Source: Nocardia altamirensis NBRC 108246
Lineage (GTDB): Bacteria; Actinomycetota; Actinomycetes; Mycobacteriales; Mycobacteriaceae
Length of the DNA stretch: 48,036 bases
NCBI RefSeq assembly: GCF_001612685.1
Contig: NZ_BDAY01000091.1
Coordinates: 1 to 48,036 of the forward strand
Reading direction: 5' to 3'
Made by a program: the position numbers and the translations under genes. The notes beneath the pieces are model-generated. The model was not told the origin of the DNA. It made no database searches and saw nothing but the letters and a program-made list of their open reading frames with translations. Of the stretch, positions 17,079 through 25,584 are shown one piece after another. Each line of letters begins with the position of its first letter. Position 1 is the first letter of the stretch.

Positions 17079-18179
17079 TCAGAGGCGGAAGGTCAGACGG
17101 TCGGGACGGAGGTAGTCGGCAGGATCGTGCAGTGCGCGCAACTCGGGGCGGCTGGGGGCCGGGATGCGGGCGAGTTCGTCGAGCAAAGGTGGGTCGTAGT
17201 TGGCGGCGCCCGCAGTGATGCCGGGCAGCCAATTGTCGTGGTGGGTGGGGACGAACAGGCTCGGGCTGATCGCCTCGAGGTAGCGGCGAGGATCGCGCAA
17301 ACCGTTGGTGATCTGGTTGAAGCCTTGGACGGCACCGATCTGCAGGTCGGTCGGCGGCAAGCTCGCGAAAACGTCGAAAACCTCGGGCGCCTTCTCGGTC
17401 AACGGGCCCGTGGAGTCATGCCACACCACGGAGAATCCGGGCACCCGGAACTGGTAGAGCAGCGAACCGCCCTCCGGATCGTTCAAGCGTGGCACGCTCT
17501 GCAAAACGCCCGCCAGCGTCGGCGGATGCTGCACCAGCGCACACAGTTCCGGCAGCGGAAAGAACGGGGCCGAGCCACCGGGCCGCTCCGGCGCGGTCGG
17601 CGCGGAATGCACGTGCCTGACCGCGGTCACCTCGACCGCGCCGACGGTGAAATCGTGCCGCTCCCCCGGCCGCGAATTCGCGTCGCCGAGCGCGACGGTC
17701 CGGAATCCCGGATCGCTCACCTGCGCACGAATGCTCACGCCGTGATCGGCCGTCCCGTACACCACCGCACCCGACGCCTGCGCGATCCGGCCCGCATCGC
17801 CGGCGTGATCGAAATGCCCGTGCCCGATGAAGATCGCCTCCGGCGCGAGATCCGCCAGATCCTGCGGCGTCGCAGGCACATACCCGGTGCTGGTGAGCCG
17901 GGGAACCCACGCGTCGAGCAGAAACACCGAGCCGCCGATGGCCATCGCATACGTCGTGCACCCCACCCACGACAGGACCACCCGATCCGCCCGCACCACA
18001 CCGGTTTCCGCGTCGACAGCCTCGGCCCCGAAGAACCGCTGCCGCGCCGCCACCGTCCGCGGCGCCGCCACCTCAGCCGAGGCCACCAACCGCCCCGCCG
18101 CCAACAACACCCCCGCCCCGAACACGCCACCCAACATCGTCCGCCGCCCGATCAAGCCCCGCCCAGGAATGTTGCACAC
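17079..18179 (-). CDS. metallo-beta-lactamase-fold hydrolase with putative Tat signal
   Basis: About 366 residues. The MBL-fold zinc motif is GHGHFDHAG (H-x-H-x-D-H) near residue 110. Further His/Asp ligands come from HVHSAP and the later VWHDSTG and PTHHDNW stretches. It resembles the UlaG/NAPE-PLD-like metal-dependent hydrolases, with no substrate indicated. The N-terminus IGRRTMLGGVFGAGVLLAAG has a twin-arginine, a hydrophobic core and a following Ala-rich region, so folded export through Tat is likely. The GTG at 18179 is chosen to include this signal; the ATG at 18137 would cut off the arginines. Upstream the frame stays open into a repeat region (18263-18760) that I do not consider coding. 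Confidence 0.82.
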   Translation of the reverse strand: MCNIPGRGLIGRRTMLGGVFGAGVLLAAGRLVASAEVAAPRTVAARQRFFGAEAVDAETGVVRADRVVLSWVGCTTYAMAIGGSVFLLDAWVPRLTSTGYVPATPQDLADLAPEAIFIGHGHFDHAGDAGRIAQASGAVVYGTADHGVSIRAQVSDPGFRTVALGDANSRPGERHDFTVGAVEVTAVRHVHSAPTAPERPGGSAPFFPLPELCALVQHPPTLAGVLQSVPRLNDPEGGSLLYQFRVPGFSVVWHDSTGPLTEKAPEVFDVFASLPPTDLQIGAVQGFNQITNGLRDPRRYLEAISPSLFVPTHHDNWLPGITAGAANYDPPLLDELARIPAPSRPELRALHDPADYLRPDRLTFRL

Positions 18180-18812
18180 CCCTGCACCCCACCACGGAAC
18201 GCCACCCCAATCAACCATCCCGCCCGCCACACGCAACCTACCCACCCCCAGATCCCGGACGATCAGACCGACGGGACCCATAGCGAGCACCTGGGATTCG
18301 ACATTGCCAACGCCGACGGAGACGGTGATCTGGTCGACGCACTGATGGATGCGATCGGGCAGAGTCGGCGCACCGTGTCGCCGACCACCAGACCCGGCCC
18401 CACCCGAGAGACGCCGCCGCTGAGCCCAGCCCATCCGCAGCCACGCCCGCCCGGCGCTTTCGGAGCCCCGCTGGACACCGCCATGCCCCTGCAACCTGCG
18501 AGCAGGACATCACCGCCGCGCCGCCGCCACACGAACGCTCCCGCATCCGGCGTCAGAGACCGCCATACCCCTTCGACCGCAAGCACACCGCTGAACGGGA
18601 CACCGCCGAGCGGAACATCACCACAGGCACGCCGCCGCACCAAGCCGTCCGCAACCCGCGCCAGAGGCTGCCATGACCCCTTCGACCGCAAGCACACCAT
18701 CGAGCGGGGCATCACCGAGGCTTCGACGGTGTGTCGCCTCGGCCATGTCCCGCTCGGCGGACGAAGGGGTTTACGGGCGGGGCATGGTGATCCGGTTACC
18801 TGGGTGGTGGGG
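18180..18812. repeat. spacer with imperfect ~100-bp tandem repeats
   Basis: From about 18470 to 18760, two clear and one weaker unit share CCCCTTCGACCGCAAGCACA followed by a GAACGGGACACC or GAGCGGGGCATC block and an ACATCACC block (units near 18480, 18565 and 18668). The part at 18280-18400 is unrepetitive, with one plus-strand frame containing NADGDGDLVDALMDAIG, which might be an old gene remnant. No full gene is supported. Confidence 0.55.
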
Positions 18813-20051
18813 TCAGAGGGTGATGCCGAGGAGGGCGTCTATGGCGGTGGCGATTGTGGTGGGGGCGGTGGTGTCGGTGCCGCCGTAGGTGAGGGCTTGG
18901 TGGGCCCAATTGTCTATGGCGTCGAGGGCTTTGGGGGTGTCCAGGTCGTCGGCGAGGTGTTGGCGGAGGCGGGCGACGGTGTCGGTGGCGGCGGGGCCCG
19001 CGGGGAGGGCGGTGGCGCGGCGCCAGCGGTCGAGGCGGGCCTTGGCTTCGTCCAGGACCGCGTCGGTCCACATGCGGTCTTGGCGGTAGTGGCCCGCCAG
19101 CAGGCCGAGGCGGATGGCGGCGGGGTCGACGCCGCCGCGGCGCAGGGTGGACACGAGCACGAGGTTGCCCTTGGACTTCGACATCTTCTCGCCGTCCAAG
19201 CCGATCAGGCCCGCGTGCACGTAGTGGCGGGCGAAACGGCGGCCCGCGATCAAGGACTCGGCGTGTGCGGCGGAGTATTCGTGATGCGGGTAGATCAGGT
19301 CGCTGCCGCCGCCTTGAATGTCGAACTCGGGGCCGATGCGATTGAGCGCGATCGCCGAACACTCGATGTGCCAGCCGGGCCGACCCTCACCGAACGGTGC
19401 GGGCCAGGACGGCTCGCCGGGACGGGCGGCCCGCCACAGCAGCGCGTCGATGGTGTCGCGCTTGCCGGGGCGGTCCGGGTCGCCGCCGCGTTCGGCGAAC
19501 AGCCGCTCCATCGTGGCGCGGTCGTATCCGGATTCGTAGCCGAACTGTTCGGTGGCGTCGGCGCGGAAATAGATGTCGGGGAACTCGGCGTCGTCGACGA
19601 TGTAGGCGGCACCCGAAGCCAGCAGCTTCTGCACGAATTCGACGACCTCGTCGACGGATTCGATCGCGCCGACGTATTCGCGGGGCGGCACGATGCGCAA
19701 GGCGGTCATGTCCTCGCGGAACAGGTCGATTTCCCGGCTGCCCAGATCACGCCAGTCCAGGCCGTCGCGTTCCGCGCGTTCGAACAGCGGGTCGTCGACG
19801 TCGGTCACGTTCTGCACGTAGTGCACGTCGTGGCCCGCGTCGCGCAGCAACCGGTTGACCAGATCGAAGGTGAGGTAGGTGGCGGCGTGACCGAGATGGG
19901 TGGCGTCGTAAGGCGTGATCCCGCAGACGTACATGGTGGCGGTGGCACCGGGGGTCACCGGCCGCACCTGTCGGTCAGCGGTGTCGAACAACCGCAACGG
20001 CGGCCCTGCTCCGGGGATGGTGGGTAGGGCGATATCGGACCAGGACTGCAT
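18813..20051 (-). CDS. mshC: cysteine--1-D-myo-inosityl 2-amino-2-deoxy-alpha-D-glucopyranoside ligase (mycothiol step)
   Basis: A 412-residue MshC. It uses ATP to join cysteine to GlcN-Ins, the third enzymatic step of mycothiol synthesis in the cytoplasm. It is a class I cysteinyl-tRNA synthetase relative without the anticodon domain. It has the zinc Cys43 (YVCGITPYDATHLGH), HIGH-like HLGH at 52-55, the WHIECSA zinc/cysteine site and KMSKS in GEKMSKSKGN. The start MQSWS is typical for the family. A TAACCT box 6 nt before the ATG could mean a leaderless transcript. It lies downstream of the uppP-phosphomutase-DUF3090-SCO1664 genes on the same strand, with a 500-bp gap occupied in M. tuberculosis by cysQ. 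Confidence 0.97.
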   Translation of the reverse strand: MQSWSDIALPTIPGAGPPLRLFDTADRQVRPVTPGATATMYVCGITPYDATHLGHAATYLTFDLVNRLLRDAGHDVHYVQNVTDVDDPLFERAERDGLDWRDLGSREIDLFREDMTALRIVPPREYVGAIESVDEVVEFVQKLLASGAAYIVDDAEFPDIYFRADATEQFGYESGYDRATMERLFAERGGDPDRPGKRDTIDALLWRAARPGEPSWPAPFGEGRPGWHIECSAIALNRIGPEFDIQGGGSDLIYPHHEYSAAHAESLIAGRRFARHYVHAGLIGLDGEKMSKSKGNLVLVSTLRRGGVDPAAIRLGLLAGHYRQDRMWTDAVLDEAKARLDRWRRATALPAGPAATDTVARLRQHLADDLDTPKALDAIDNWAHQALTYGGTDTTAPTTIATAIDALLGITL

Positions 20052-20550
20052 GTTTCAAGGTTAAAGGTGTGGTCGAGATCATCGCGCCGCACCCCAGCCC
20101 AGTCACCCCGCCGAGCCCCTGACCTGCCGGTCCCGACCTGCGGATTTCAGCAAATCATGGGATGTCAAGGTTTTTGCTCTCGCAGAATCAAGTGTCGGCG
20201 GAAGGGACACACAATCGCATTGATGCACGTCACACCACCGCACATCGCGAACACCGCACCGCACGCCACCACAAGAAGGGCCAGTCCGGCGACGGTATCG
20301 CCCACCCGCACGAAGAGCAATAACGCGGATACCCACGATCGAGTGGGAACTGGTGGCGGCATCGGCCGAGAAGCCACCGCCACCAGTTCCCACTTTGCCC
20401 GAAACACCGCACGCGATCTCACGCCGGTTGGGCGAGCAGGCCCTACTCTCACGCCGATCCAGGAGCAGCGCCGGTTTCAGCGCGACGTGCAAGTCTGCTG
20501 AGTATGCAAACATGCACTCACTGCCGGACAGCACCCGCCGGCAAAACCTT
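20052..20550. other. spacer between mshC and the SCO1664 gene, without a gene
   Basis: 499 bp holding palindrome A3 and short biased frames. In M. tuberculosis cysQ (Rv2131c) occupies the matching position; nothing resembling an inositol-monophosphatase-fold protein is visible here, so it appears to have been lost or moved. Confidence 0.55.
20343..20393. repeat. family A palindrome, copy A3
   Basis: Perfect 17-bp arms GTGGGAACTGGTGGCGG (20343-20359) and 20377-20393, with a 17-nt loop almost identical to that of A4. Confidence 0.85.
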
Positions 20551-21354
20551 TCAGAACGCCGGCCACGGAATCGGCCGAGACGTGCGCGGTGTCGGCATCA
20601 CCGGGTCTTCGATCAGCTCCTGCGTCCGATCCACCAATGCCTCGATCTCCGCATCGGTGATGTGCTCGGCGAGCTCGTCCGCCACATCCCCAGGCAGATT
20701 TTTGGCAAACGCGGTGATGTCCTCGACGAGCGCCTCGCTCAAAGCCTGCCCTGCCCAACCCCATAGCACCGTGCGCAATTTGTGCTCACTGTGCAAGCAA
20801 ATGCCGTGATCGACGCCGTAAACCTGACCGTCGACACCTTCCAACGCATGCCCGCCCTTGCGGTCGGCGTTGTTGAGCAACACATCCAGCACCGCCATCC
20901 GCTGCAACCGCGGATCGTCGGCATGAATCAACGACACCTCGTTGCCCGCCGGATCCTGCGCACGCAACACCTCACGAAAACCGGCAGGCACCGCACCGGG
21001 CGGACACAGATCGACCAGGTCGAGCCGATCACCATGTTCGGTGTGGTTGTCCACGCCGTCCACCCACCGCTGCACCATGCCGACCCCGTACGGCCCGTCC
21101 CGCAGAATCGTCTCCGGGATCACACCCCACCCCAGCGCCGCAGACACCCGGTACGAGGCCACCTCCCGACCCGCGAGCGTGCCATCAGGAAAGTCCCACA
21201 GCGGCCGTTCCCCGCGCACCGGCTTGTACACCACCCGCAGCGGCGGCTCGGTCTCGTCGAGGATGTCGCAGACCAGGGTCACATTGCTGGCGGTGCTGAT
21301 CCGCCCGATCACTGTCAGCTCACCGCTGTGCAGCCGGTCCCCGGCCCGCGTCAC
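20551..21354 (-). CDS. SCO1664 family protein (PI3/4-kinase-like fold)
   Basis: A 267-residue member of the SCO1664 family (TIGR03843), found in actinobacteria beside DUF3090 and MSMEG_4193-type genes. Kinase-like features are RVVYKPVRGERPLWDFPDG (possible nucleotide Lys, residues about 40-60), the LNNADRKGGHAL motif and YGVDHGICLH, which look like the catalytic loop and metal-binding Asp of HipA/PI-kinase-like enzymes. No substrate is known. The GTG start at 21354 lies 3 bp after the DUF3090 stop, with GAGGAG inside that gene's end, so the two are translationally linked. Confidence 0.9.
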   Translation of the reverse strand: MTRAGDRLHSGELTVIGRISTASNVTLVCDILDETEPPLRVVYKPVRGERPLWDFPDGTLAGREVASYRVSAALGWGVIPETILRDGPYGVGMVQRWVDGVDNHTEHGDRLDLVDLCPPGAVPAGFREVLRAQDPAGNEVSLIHADDPRLQRMAVLDVLLNNADRKGGHALEGVDGQVYGVDHGICLHSEHKLRTVLWGWAGQALSEALVEDITAFAKNLPGDVADELAEHITDAEIEALVDRTQELIEDPVMPTPRTSRPIPWPAF

Positions 21355-21357
21355 CGT

Positions 21358-21942
21358 TCACTCCTCTAGCTCGGCCGCGCCGAAGATGTCCCCGCGCTTG
21401 TATCCGTTGGTGCGCACGCACATATGCCCGCGCGACGACAACGGCTCCCCGCACAGCGGGCACGGCGGGCGGCCCGCCGCGATCACTCGGGTCGAGCGCA
21501 GCGCGAACTCGCGAGCCTGGATCGGGGTGAGGAACACTCGGACCGCGTCCGGACCTTCCTCGGTGTCGTCGAGCACCACGGACTCGTCGACCTCGGTCTC
21601 GGTGATCGCGAGCAACTCCACCACGACGGCGTTGGCGTCGGCGTCCCAGCCGAGGCCCATGGTGCCGACCCGGAACTCGGCGTCGATCGGCGTCACCAGC
21701 GGAGCGCTGTCGCTGATGTCCTCGGCCTGCGGTGGCACCTCGGCGCCGAAGCGGCGGGCCACCTCGTCCAACAGCAGACCCATCCGGTCGGCGAGCACCT
21801 TCACCTGCTGCTTCTCCAGCAACACACTGACAACCCGCGGTTCCTGGACGGCCTGCAAGTAGAAAGCGCGATCGCCCGGCTCACCGACGGTCCCGGCGAC
21901 GAAACGATCGGGGGTGCGAAATACATGGATTGCGCGTGACAC
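21358..21942 (-). CDS. DUF3090 family protein
   Basis: A 194-residue protein of the DUF3090 family (TIGR03847; M. tuberculosis Rv2134c type). The first 140 residues contain RxxxLLLDEVARRFG and repeated acidic segments. The C-terminus has a zinc-ribbon-like CPLCGEPLSSRGHMC and ends with NGYKRGD. Function is unknown. The GTG at 21942 is chosen because AGGAGG sits 5 nt before it; the GTG at 21948 is inside that ribosome site. It lies between the phosphomutase-like and SCO1664 genes in a conserved actinobacterial trio. Confidence 0.92.
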   Translation of the reverse strand: MSRAIHVFRTPDRFVAGTVGEPGDRAFYLQAVQEPRVVSVLLEKQQVKVLADRMGLLLDEVARRFGAEVPPQAEDISDSAPLVTPIDAEFRVGTMGLGWDADANAVVVELLAITETEVDESVVLDDTEEGPDAVRVFLTPIQAREFALRSTRVIAAGRPPCPLCGEPLSSRGHMCVRTNGYKRGDIFGAAELEE

Positions 21943-22020
21943 ATGCACCTCCTGATACGTGACCCTGATCGACTACCCACGGCGCTGGGATACAACGCCC
22001 ATTACCGTGTACAAGGAATC

Positions 22021-22770
22021 TCAACGCTCCGCATTCCCATTATCCGCACTCCCGGTACCACCCAGCTCACCGCCGGGAATCGGTCCGGAGGTATCGACAT
22101 CGGCCTTGTCCGCCCCGGCATCCGGATTCGCTACGGGCGCAGGCGGAATCAACGCCGAAAGGTCGGTGCCGGTGTCGTTGAGCCGCCACACGTACGGTGC
22201 GGTCGGGGTGTAGCGGACGACGCTGATCGACGCTGGCTCCACCACGATTCGCTGGAAACCGTCCAAATGGATGCCGAGTGCGTCGGCGAGCACCGATTTG
22301 ATGACGTCACCGTGCGTGCACGCCACCCACAGCGCATCGCGGCCGTGTTGCTCGGCCAACGCCCGATCGTGCTCGCGCAGCGCGGCCACCGCACGGCTCT
22401 GCACCTGCGCCAAACCCTCACCGCCGGGGAACACCGCGCCGGAGGCGTGCCGCTGCACCACTTTCCACAGCGGCTCGGCCAACAGCTCGGCGATGGGTCG
22501 GCCCGTCCACTCGCCGTAATCGACCTCGATCAGCCGATCGTCGAAGACCGGTTCCAGCCCGAACTTCTCCGCGAGCGGCGCCACAGTTCGCTGGCAGCGC
22601 AACAGCGGCGAATGCACGATGCGGTCGATCGGGAGCCCGGCGAGGCGGTCGGCGACAGCCCTTGCCTGCTCTTCGCCGCGCTCGGTCAGCTCGACACCGG
22701 TGCTGCGTCCGGCCAGAGTGTGGGCGGTGTTCGAGGTCGACACACCGTGTCGCAGCAGAATCACCGTCAT
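22021..22770 (-). CDS. MSMEG_4193 family putative phosphomutase (histidine phosphatase superfamily)
   Basis: A 249-residue histidine-phosphatase-fold protein. The RHG motif is in LLRHGVSTSNT at residues 6-16, with the phospho-accepting His at 8. Also present are an Arg in HSPLLRCQRT, Glu in EVDYGEWTG and the second His in CTHGDVIKS. The family (TIGR03848, Rv2135c type) is annotated as a phosphomutase, but the substrate is not known. The last 45 residues are a Gly/Asp-rich tail that is probably disordered. It lies in tandem with uppP (67 bp upstream) and DUF3090 (78 bp downstream). Confidence 0.93.
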   Translation of the reverse strand: MTVILLRHGVSTSNTAHTLAGRSTGVELTERGEEQARAVADRLAGLPIDRIVHSPLLRCQRTVAPLAEKFGLEPVFDDRLIEVDYGEWTGRPIAELLAEPLWKVVQRHASGAVFPGGEGLAQVQSRAVAALREHDRALAEQHGRDALWVACTHGDVIKSVLADALGIHLDGFQRIVVEPASISVVRYTPTAPYVWRLNDTGTDLSALIPPAPVANPDAGADKADVDTSGPIPGGELGGTGSADNGNAER

Positions 22771-22837
22771 AACGCCAGCCTAGGCCCACCCGTCACCCGG
22801 CCACCGCCCCTCATCGAATCGCTTCGCGATGCATACC

Positions 22838-23782
22838 TCATGTGGCGGACACGACCCCGCCGGCCAGTAATCCCATCATCACCAAACCCAGCACGATCCG
22901 GTAGCCGACAAACCAGTTCAGCGAATGCTTCGCGACGAACTTCAACAACCATGCCACCGACGCGTAACCGACGAAGAAGGCGAGCACGGTCGCGACAAGC
23001 AATTGCGGTCCACTGGCATTGAGCCCCTCACCGGCCGGTTTGAAAGCATCAGGGATGCTGAACAGACCCGACGCGGTCACCGCGGGAATCGCGAGCAGGA
23101 ACGAGAACCGCACGGACGCTTCACGGGTCAACCCGAGGAACAAGCCCGCCGAGGACGTGGCGCCCGACCGCGAAACACCGGGGATCAGCGCAAGGCACTG
23201 AGCGAAACCCATCACCAAGCCGTCGCGGGTGGTCAGCTGTTCGATCGGACGGGTTTTGCGTCCGTAATATTCGGCCGCGGCGATGACGAGCGCGAACGCG
23301 ATCAGCATGAACGAAATCAGCCACAGATTGCGGGCCGCCGTGCGGATCTCGTCTTTCAGCAAGTAGCCGATCAGACCGATCGGGATGGTGGCGATGATCA
23401 CATACCAGCCGACGCGGTAGTCCAGCTGACGCTGAGCCTCCTCGTCGAAGTAGCGGTCCGCCTCCGCCGACGTGATCACGGGCAGCCGGGTGGTGACCTG
23501 ATCGGTGATCGGGACGGTCTCCCGCACCGCGCTCAGCTTGCGGAGCAGCACAGTGAACCAGGCCTGCACGATCCGCCAGATGTCCTTGGCGAAATACACC
23601 AGGACGGCGGCCTCGGTACCCAACTGGGTGACGGCGGTGAACGAGGCGCCCGCGTCGTCGCCGAAGAAAACCCCCGACACGATCCGCAGATGCGCCGACG
23701 ACGAGATCGGCAGGAACTCCGTCAGTCCCTGCACCAAACCGAGCACCAGCGCCTGCACCCAGGTCATCGATTCGCCTGTCAT
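22838..23782 (-). CDS. uppP: undecaprenyl-diphosphatase
   Basis: A 314-residue BacA/UppP integral membrane enzyme that recycles undecaprenyl diphosphate to the monophosphate carrier for cell wall assembly. Both signature motifs are present: QGLTEFLPISSSAHL (residues 19-33) and PGVSRSGAT. About 8 membrane helices are visible, with an 80-residue charged insertion after the third, as in other actinobacterial homologues. The ATG at 23782 has AGGAGG 7 nt upstream. It is the first gene of the minus-strand run that ends with mshC and corresponds to Rv2136c. Confidence 0.96.
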   Translation of the reverse strand: MTGESMTWVQALVLGLVQGLTEFLPISSSAHLRIVSGVFFGDDAGASFTAVTQLGTEAAVLVYFAKDIWRIVQAWFTVLLRKLSAVRETVPITDQVTTRLPVITSAEADRYFDEEAQRQLDYRVGWYVIIATIPIGLIGYLLKDEIRTAARNLWLISFMLIAFALVIAAAEYYGRKTRPIEQLTTRDGLVMGFAQCLALIPGVSRSGATSSAGLFLGLTREASVRFSFLLAIPAVTASGLFSIPDAFKPAGEGLNASGPQLLVATVLAFFVGYASVAWLLKFVAKHSLNWFVGYRIVLGLVMMGLLAGGVVSAT

Positions 23783-24112
23783 GCAGCCTCCTGGTCTCTC
23801 ATGCGCCGCCTCCGTGTGGTTGATGTGCCGAAAGAACTGTTCCGCCTAGGCAATTCGCGAGGCGCACCTCGTTGCCCGCCGCCGCAATCCCGCAGCGACA
23901 GTACAGTGTCGACGCGGGTACGGCATGCTCGGCTGCGGCATGCTCGGCAGTAACCCCGTTCGCCGCAGGCGGTTCGGTGCGACGCTGCGCGGTAGTCGGC
24001 TGCCGGATAGGTGCCGCCGCCACGCGGTCATGCTGGAGCTGAGCGAAGCGACGCGTAAGCATGGCCGTGCACGCTCTAGGCTTGGCGGCGTGACGATTGT
24101 GCGGGCACAGTG
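23783..24112. other. divergent spacer between uppP and the aldo/keto reductase gene
   Basis: 330 bp without a gene. It contains a tight direct duplication of CGGCATGCTCGGC around 23930-23955. Promoters for both neighbours should lie here; none is clear. Confidence 0.45.
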
Positions 24113-25081
24113 ATGGAACAGCGGACGGTTGGCCGCAGCGGTTTACGGGTGTCCAGGATAGGGCTGGCGACTCATACGTGGGGTTCGCACACGGACGCCG
24201 ACGAGGCTGCCGTGCAGTTGGTGGCGTTCGTCGAAGCGGGCGGCACGCTCGTCGACACCTCGCCCGCCTACGTGGGCGGTGGTGCGCAGCGGATCCTGGC
24301 CGAGCTGCTCGGCGATCTCGTTTCCCGCGACGATCTCGTCCTCAGTGGATGTGCGGGCGTCGCGCCCCGGGTGCTGCCCGCGCCCGCGGGGCCTGCCGTG
24401 CCGCAGCCGACGCACGCCGCGGTGGACACCTCACGACGGGCGCTGCTGCGTCAGCTCGATCGGACGCTGCTCGAGCTCGGCACCGACCATCTCGACATCT
24501 GGAATGTCGCGGTCTGGGATCCGCGGACCCCGCTCGACGAGGTCGCCGCCACCCTGCAACAGGTGGTGCAGGCAGGCAAAGTGCGGTACGCGGGAGTCCG
24601 CGGGTTCAACGCCTGGCAGCTGGCCAGTCTCGCCTCCGTCGTCCCGCTCGGTGCCGCGCAGACGTCGTACTCGCTGCTGGCTCGCGGCGCCGAAACCGAT
24701 TTCGTGCCCGCCGCGCTGCACCACGGCGTCGGCGTGATCGCGTCGGCACCGCTCGCTGGCGGCATCCTCACCGGCAAGTACCGCGACGGCGTGCCCGCCG
24801 ACTCGCGCGGTGCCGACGAAGCCACCGCCGCCGAAATCCGCAGCAGGCTCGATGAACGCGCGACCCGCGTGGTCGATGCGTTGGTCACCGCCGCCGACGG
24901 TTTGGGCACGTCACCCCTGGCCGTCGCGCTGGCGTGGATCCGTGATCGTCCCGGTGTCGCGAGCATGATCGTCGGCGCGCGCGATATCGGCCAGCTCACC
25001 GGTGTGCTCGCCGCCGAAACCCTCGAACTCCCCCGCGCTATCGCTGCCGCCCTCGACGACGTCAGCTCCAGCACCGAATAG
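24110..25081 (+). CDS. aldo/keto reductase family protein with degenerate active site
   Basis: A 323-residue TIM-barrel protein of the AKR family. The start VGRSGLRVSRIGL and the late SMIVGARDIGQL strand/helix (NADPH region) are standard. Of the catalytic tetrad, Asp and Tyr remain in DTSPAYVGG. The Lys, usually in a TK-V-G strand, is replaced (LVLSGCAGV), and the His, usually after DLYQxH, is missing (DHLDIWNVAVWD). It may be non-catalytic or use another chemistry. Starts are GTG 24110 or ATG 24113. It is divergent from uppP. Its last codons are duplicated several times in the array downstream. Confidence 0.85.
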   Translation: MMEQRTVGRSGLRVSRIGLATHTWGSHTDADEAAVQLVAFVEAGGTLVDTSPAYVGGGAQRILAELLGDLVSRDDLVLSGCAGVAPRVLPAPAGPAVPQPTHAAVDTSRRALLRQLDRTLLELGTDHLDIWNVAVWDPRTPLDEVAATLQQVVQAGKVRYAGVRGFNAWQLASLASVVPLGAAQTSYSLLARGAETDFVPAALHHGVGVIASAPLAGGILTGKYRDGVPADSRGADEATAAEIRSRLDERATRVVDALVTAADGLGTSPLAVALAWIRDRPGVASMIVGARDIGQLTGVLAAETLELPRAIAAALDDVSSSTE

Positions 25082-25523
25082 CTCGTCACCAGGCGGGTCT
25101 TGGGCCACGAGTGGCACATGACGGAGGGCAGCGACGGCGTGTCGCCGCAGCCATGTGCCACTCGCGCTGATTGGTACGAGACGACGTCAGCGCCCCGGAC
25201 CGAATAGCCCACCGGCAGGCGGGCCTTCAGCTACGAATGGCGCATAACGGAGGACCGGCAACATCAACTCCCGCACCGAATAGCTCACCGCCAAGCGGTC
25301 CGGCGCCACGAGTGGTACATGACAGAGGCCTCCCACGGCGTGTCGCCGCAGCCATGTACCACTCGTGCAGACAGGCACTCGACGACGTCGATGCTCTGGC
25401 CGACAGGCGCCCGATGACGTCAGCGCCCTCAACCGAATACCCCACCACCAGGCAGGCCGGGTCCACGAGTGGTACATGACGGAGGGCGGGGACGGCGTGT
25501 TGCCGCAGTCATGTGCCACTCGT
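25055..25523. repeat. tandem array of aldo/keto reductase 3' end plus family B palindromes
   Basis: Four imperfect units start with the gene's last codons (GACGACGTCAGC...CACCGAATAG) at about 25055, 25180, 25258 and 25412. Each continues through an AGGCGGGCC-like block; three end in a B palindrome. Arms: B2 25108-25120/25152-25164, B3 25308-25321/25353-25366, B4 25465-25480/25508-25523. B2 reads GGCACATG/CATGTGCC, while B3 reads GGTACATG/CATGTACC: a compensated pair change. B4 has one G-T pair. The array fills the 25082-25584 spacer. Confidence 0.85.
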
Positions 25524-25571
25524 GCGGGCGGATCGGTGTTGGGTGGGTGCGGGGCGGTTCGTGGGACGTCT

Positions 25572-25584
25572 TAGGCTGACCTAC
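25572..25584 (+). promoter_or_regulatory. possible IdeR/DtxR half-box and -10 element before hmuT
   Basis: TAGGCTGACCTAC matches 11 of the last 13 positions of the IdeR consensus (TAGGCTAACCTAA); the other half-site is absent. TAGGCT also fits an actinobacterial TANNNT -10 box exactly 7 nt before the ATG at 25585, suggesting a leaderless, iron-repressed transcript. Confidence 0.4.

Noticed and set aside
16695..20027. 1110-codon plus-strand open frame
   Set aside because: Runs antisense through the MBL hydrolase gene and mshC, and through repeats; no recognisable domain.
22925..23953. 342-codon plus-strand frame
   Set aside because: Antisense to uppP; Arg/Gln/His-rich shadow frame.
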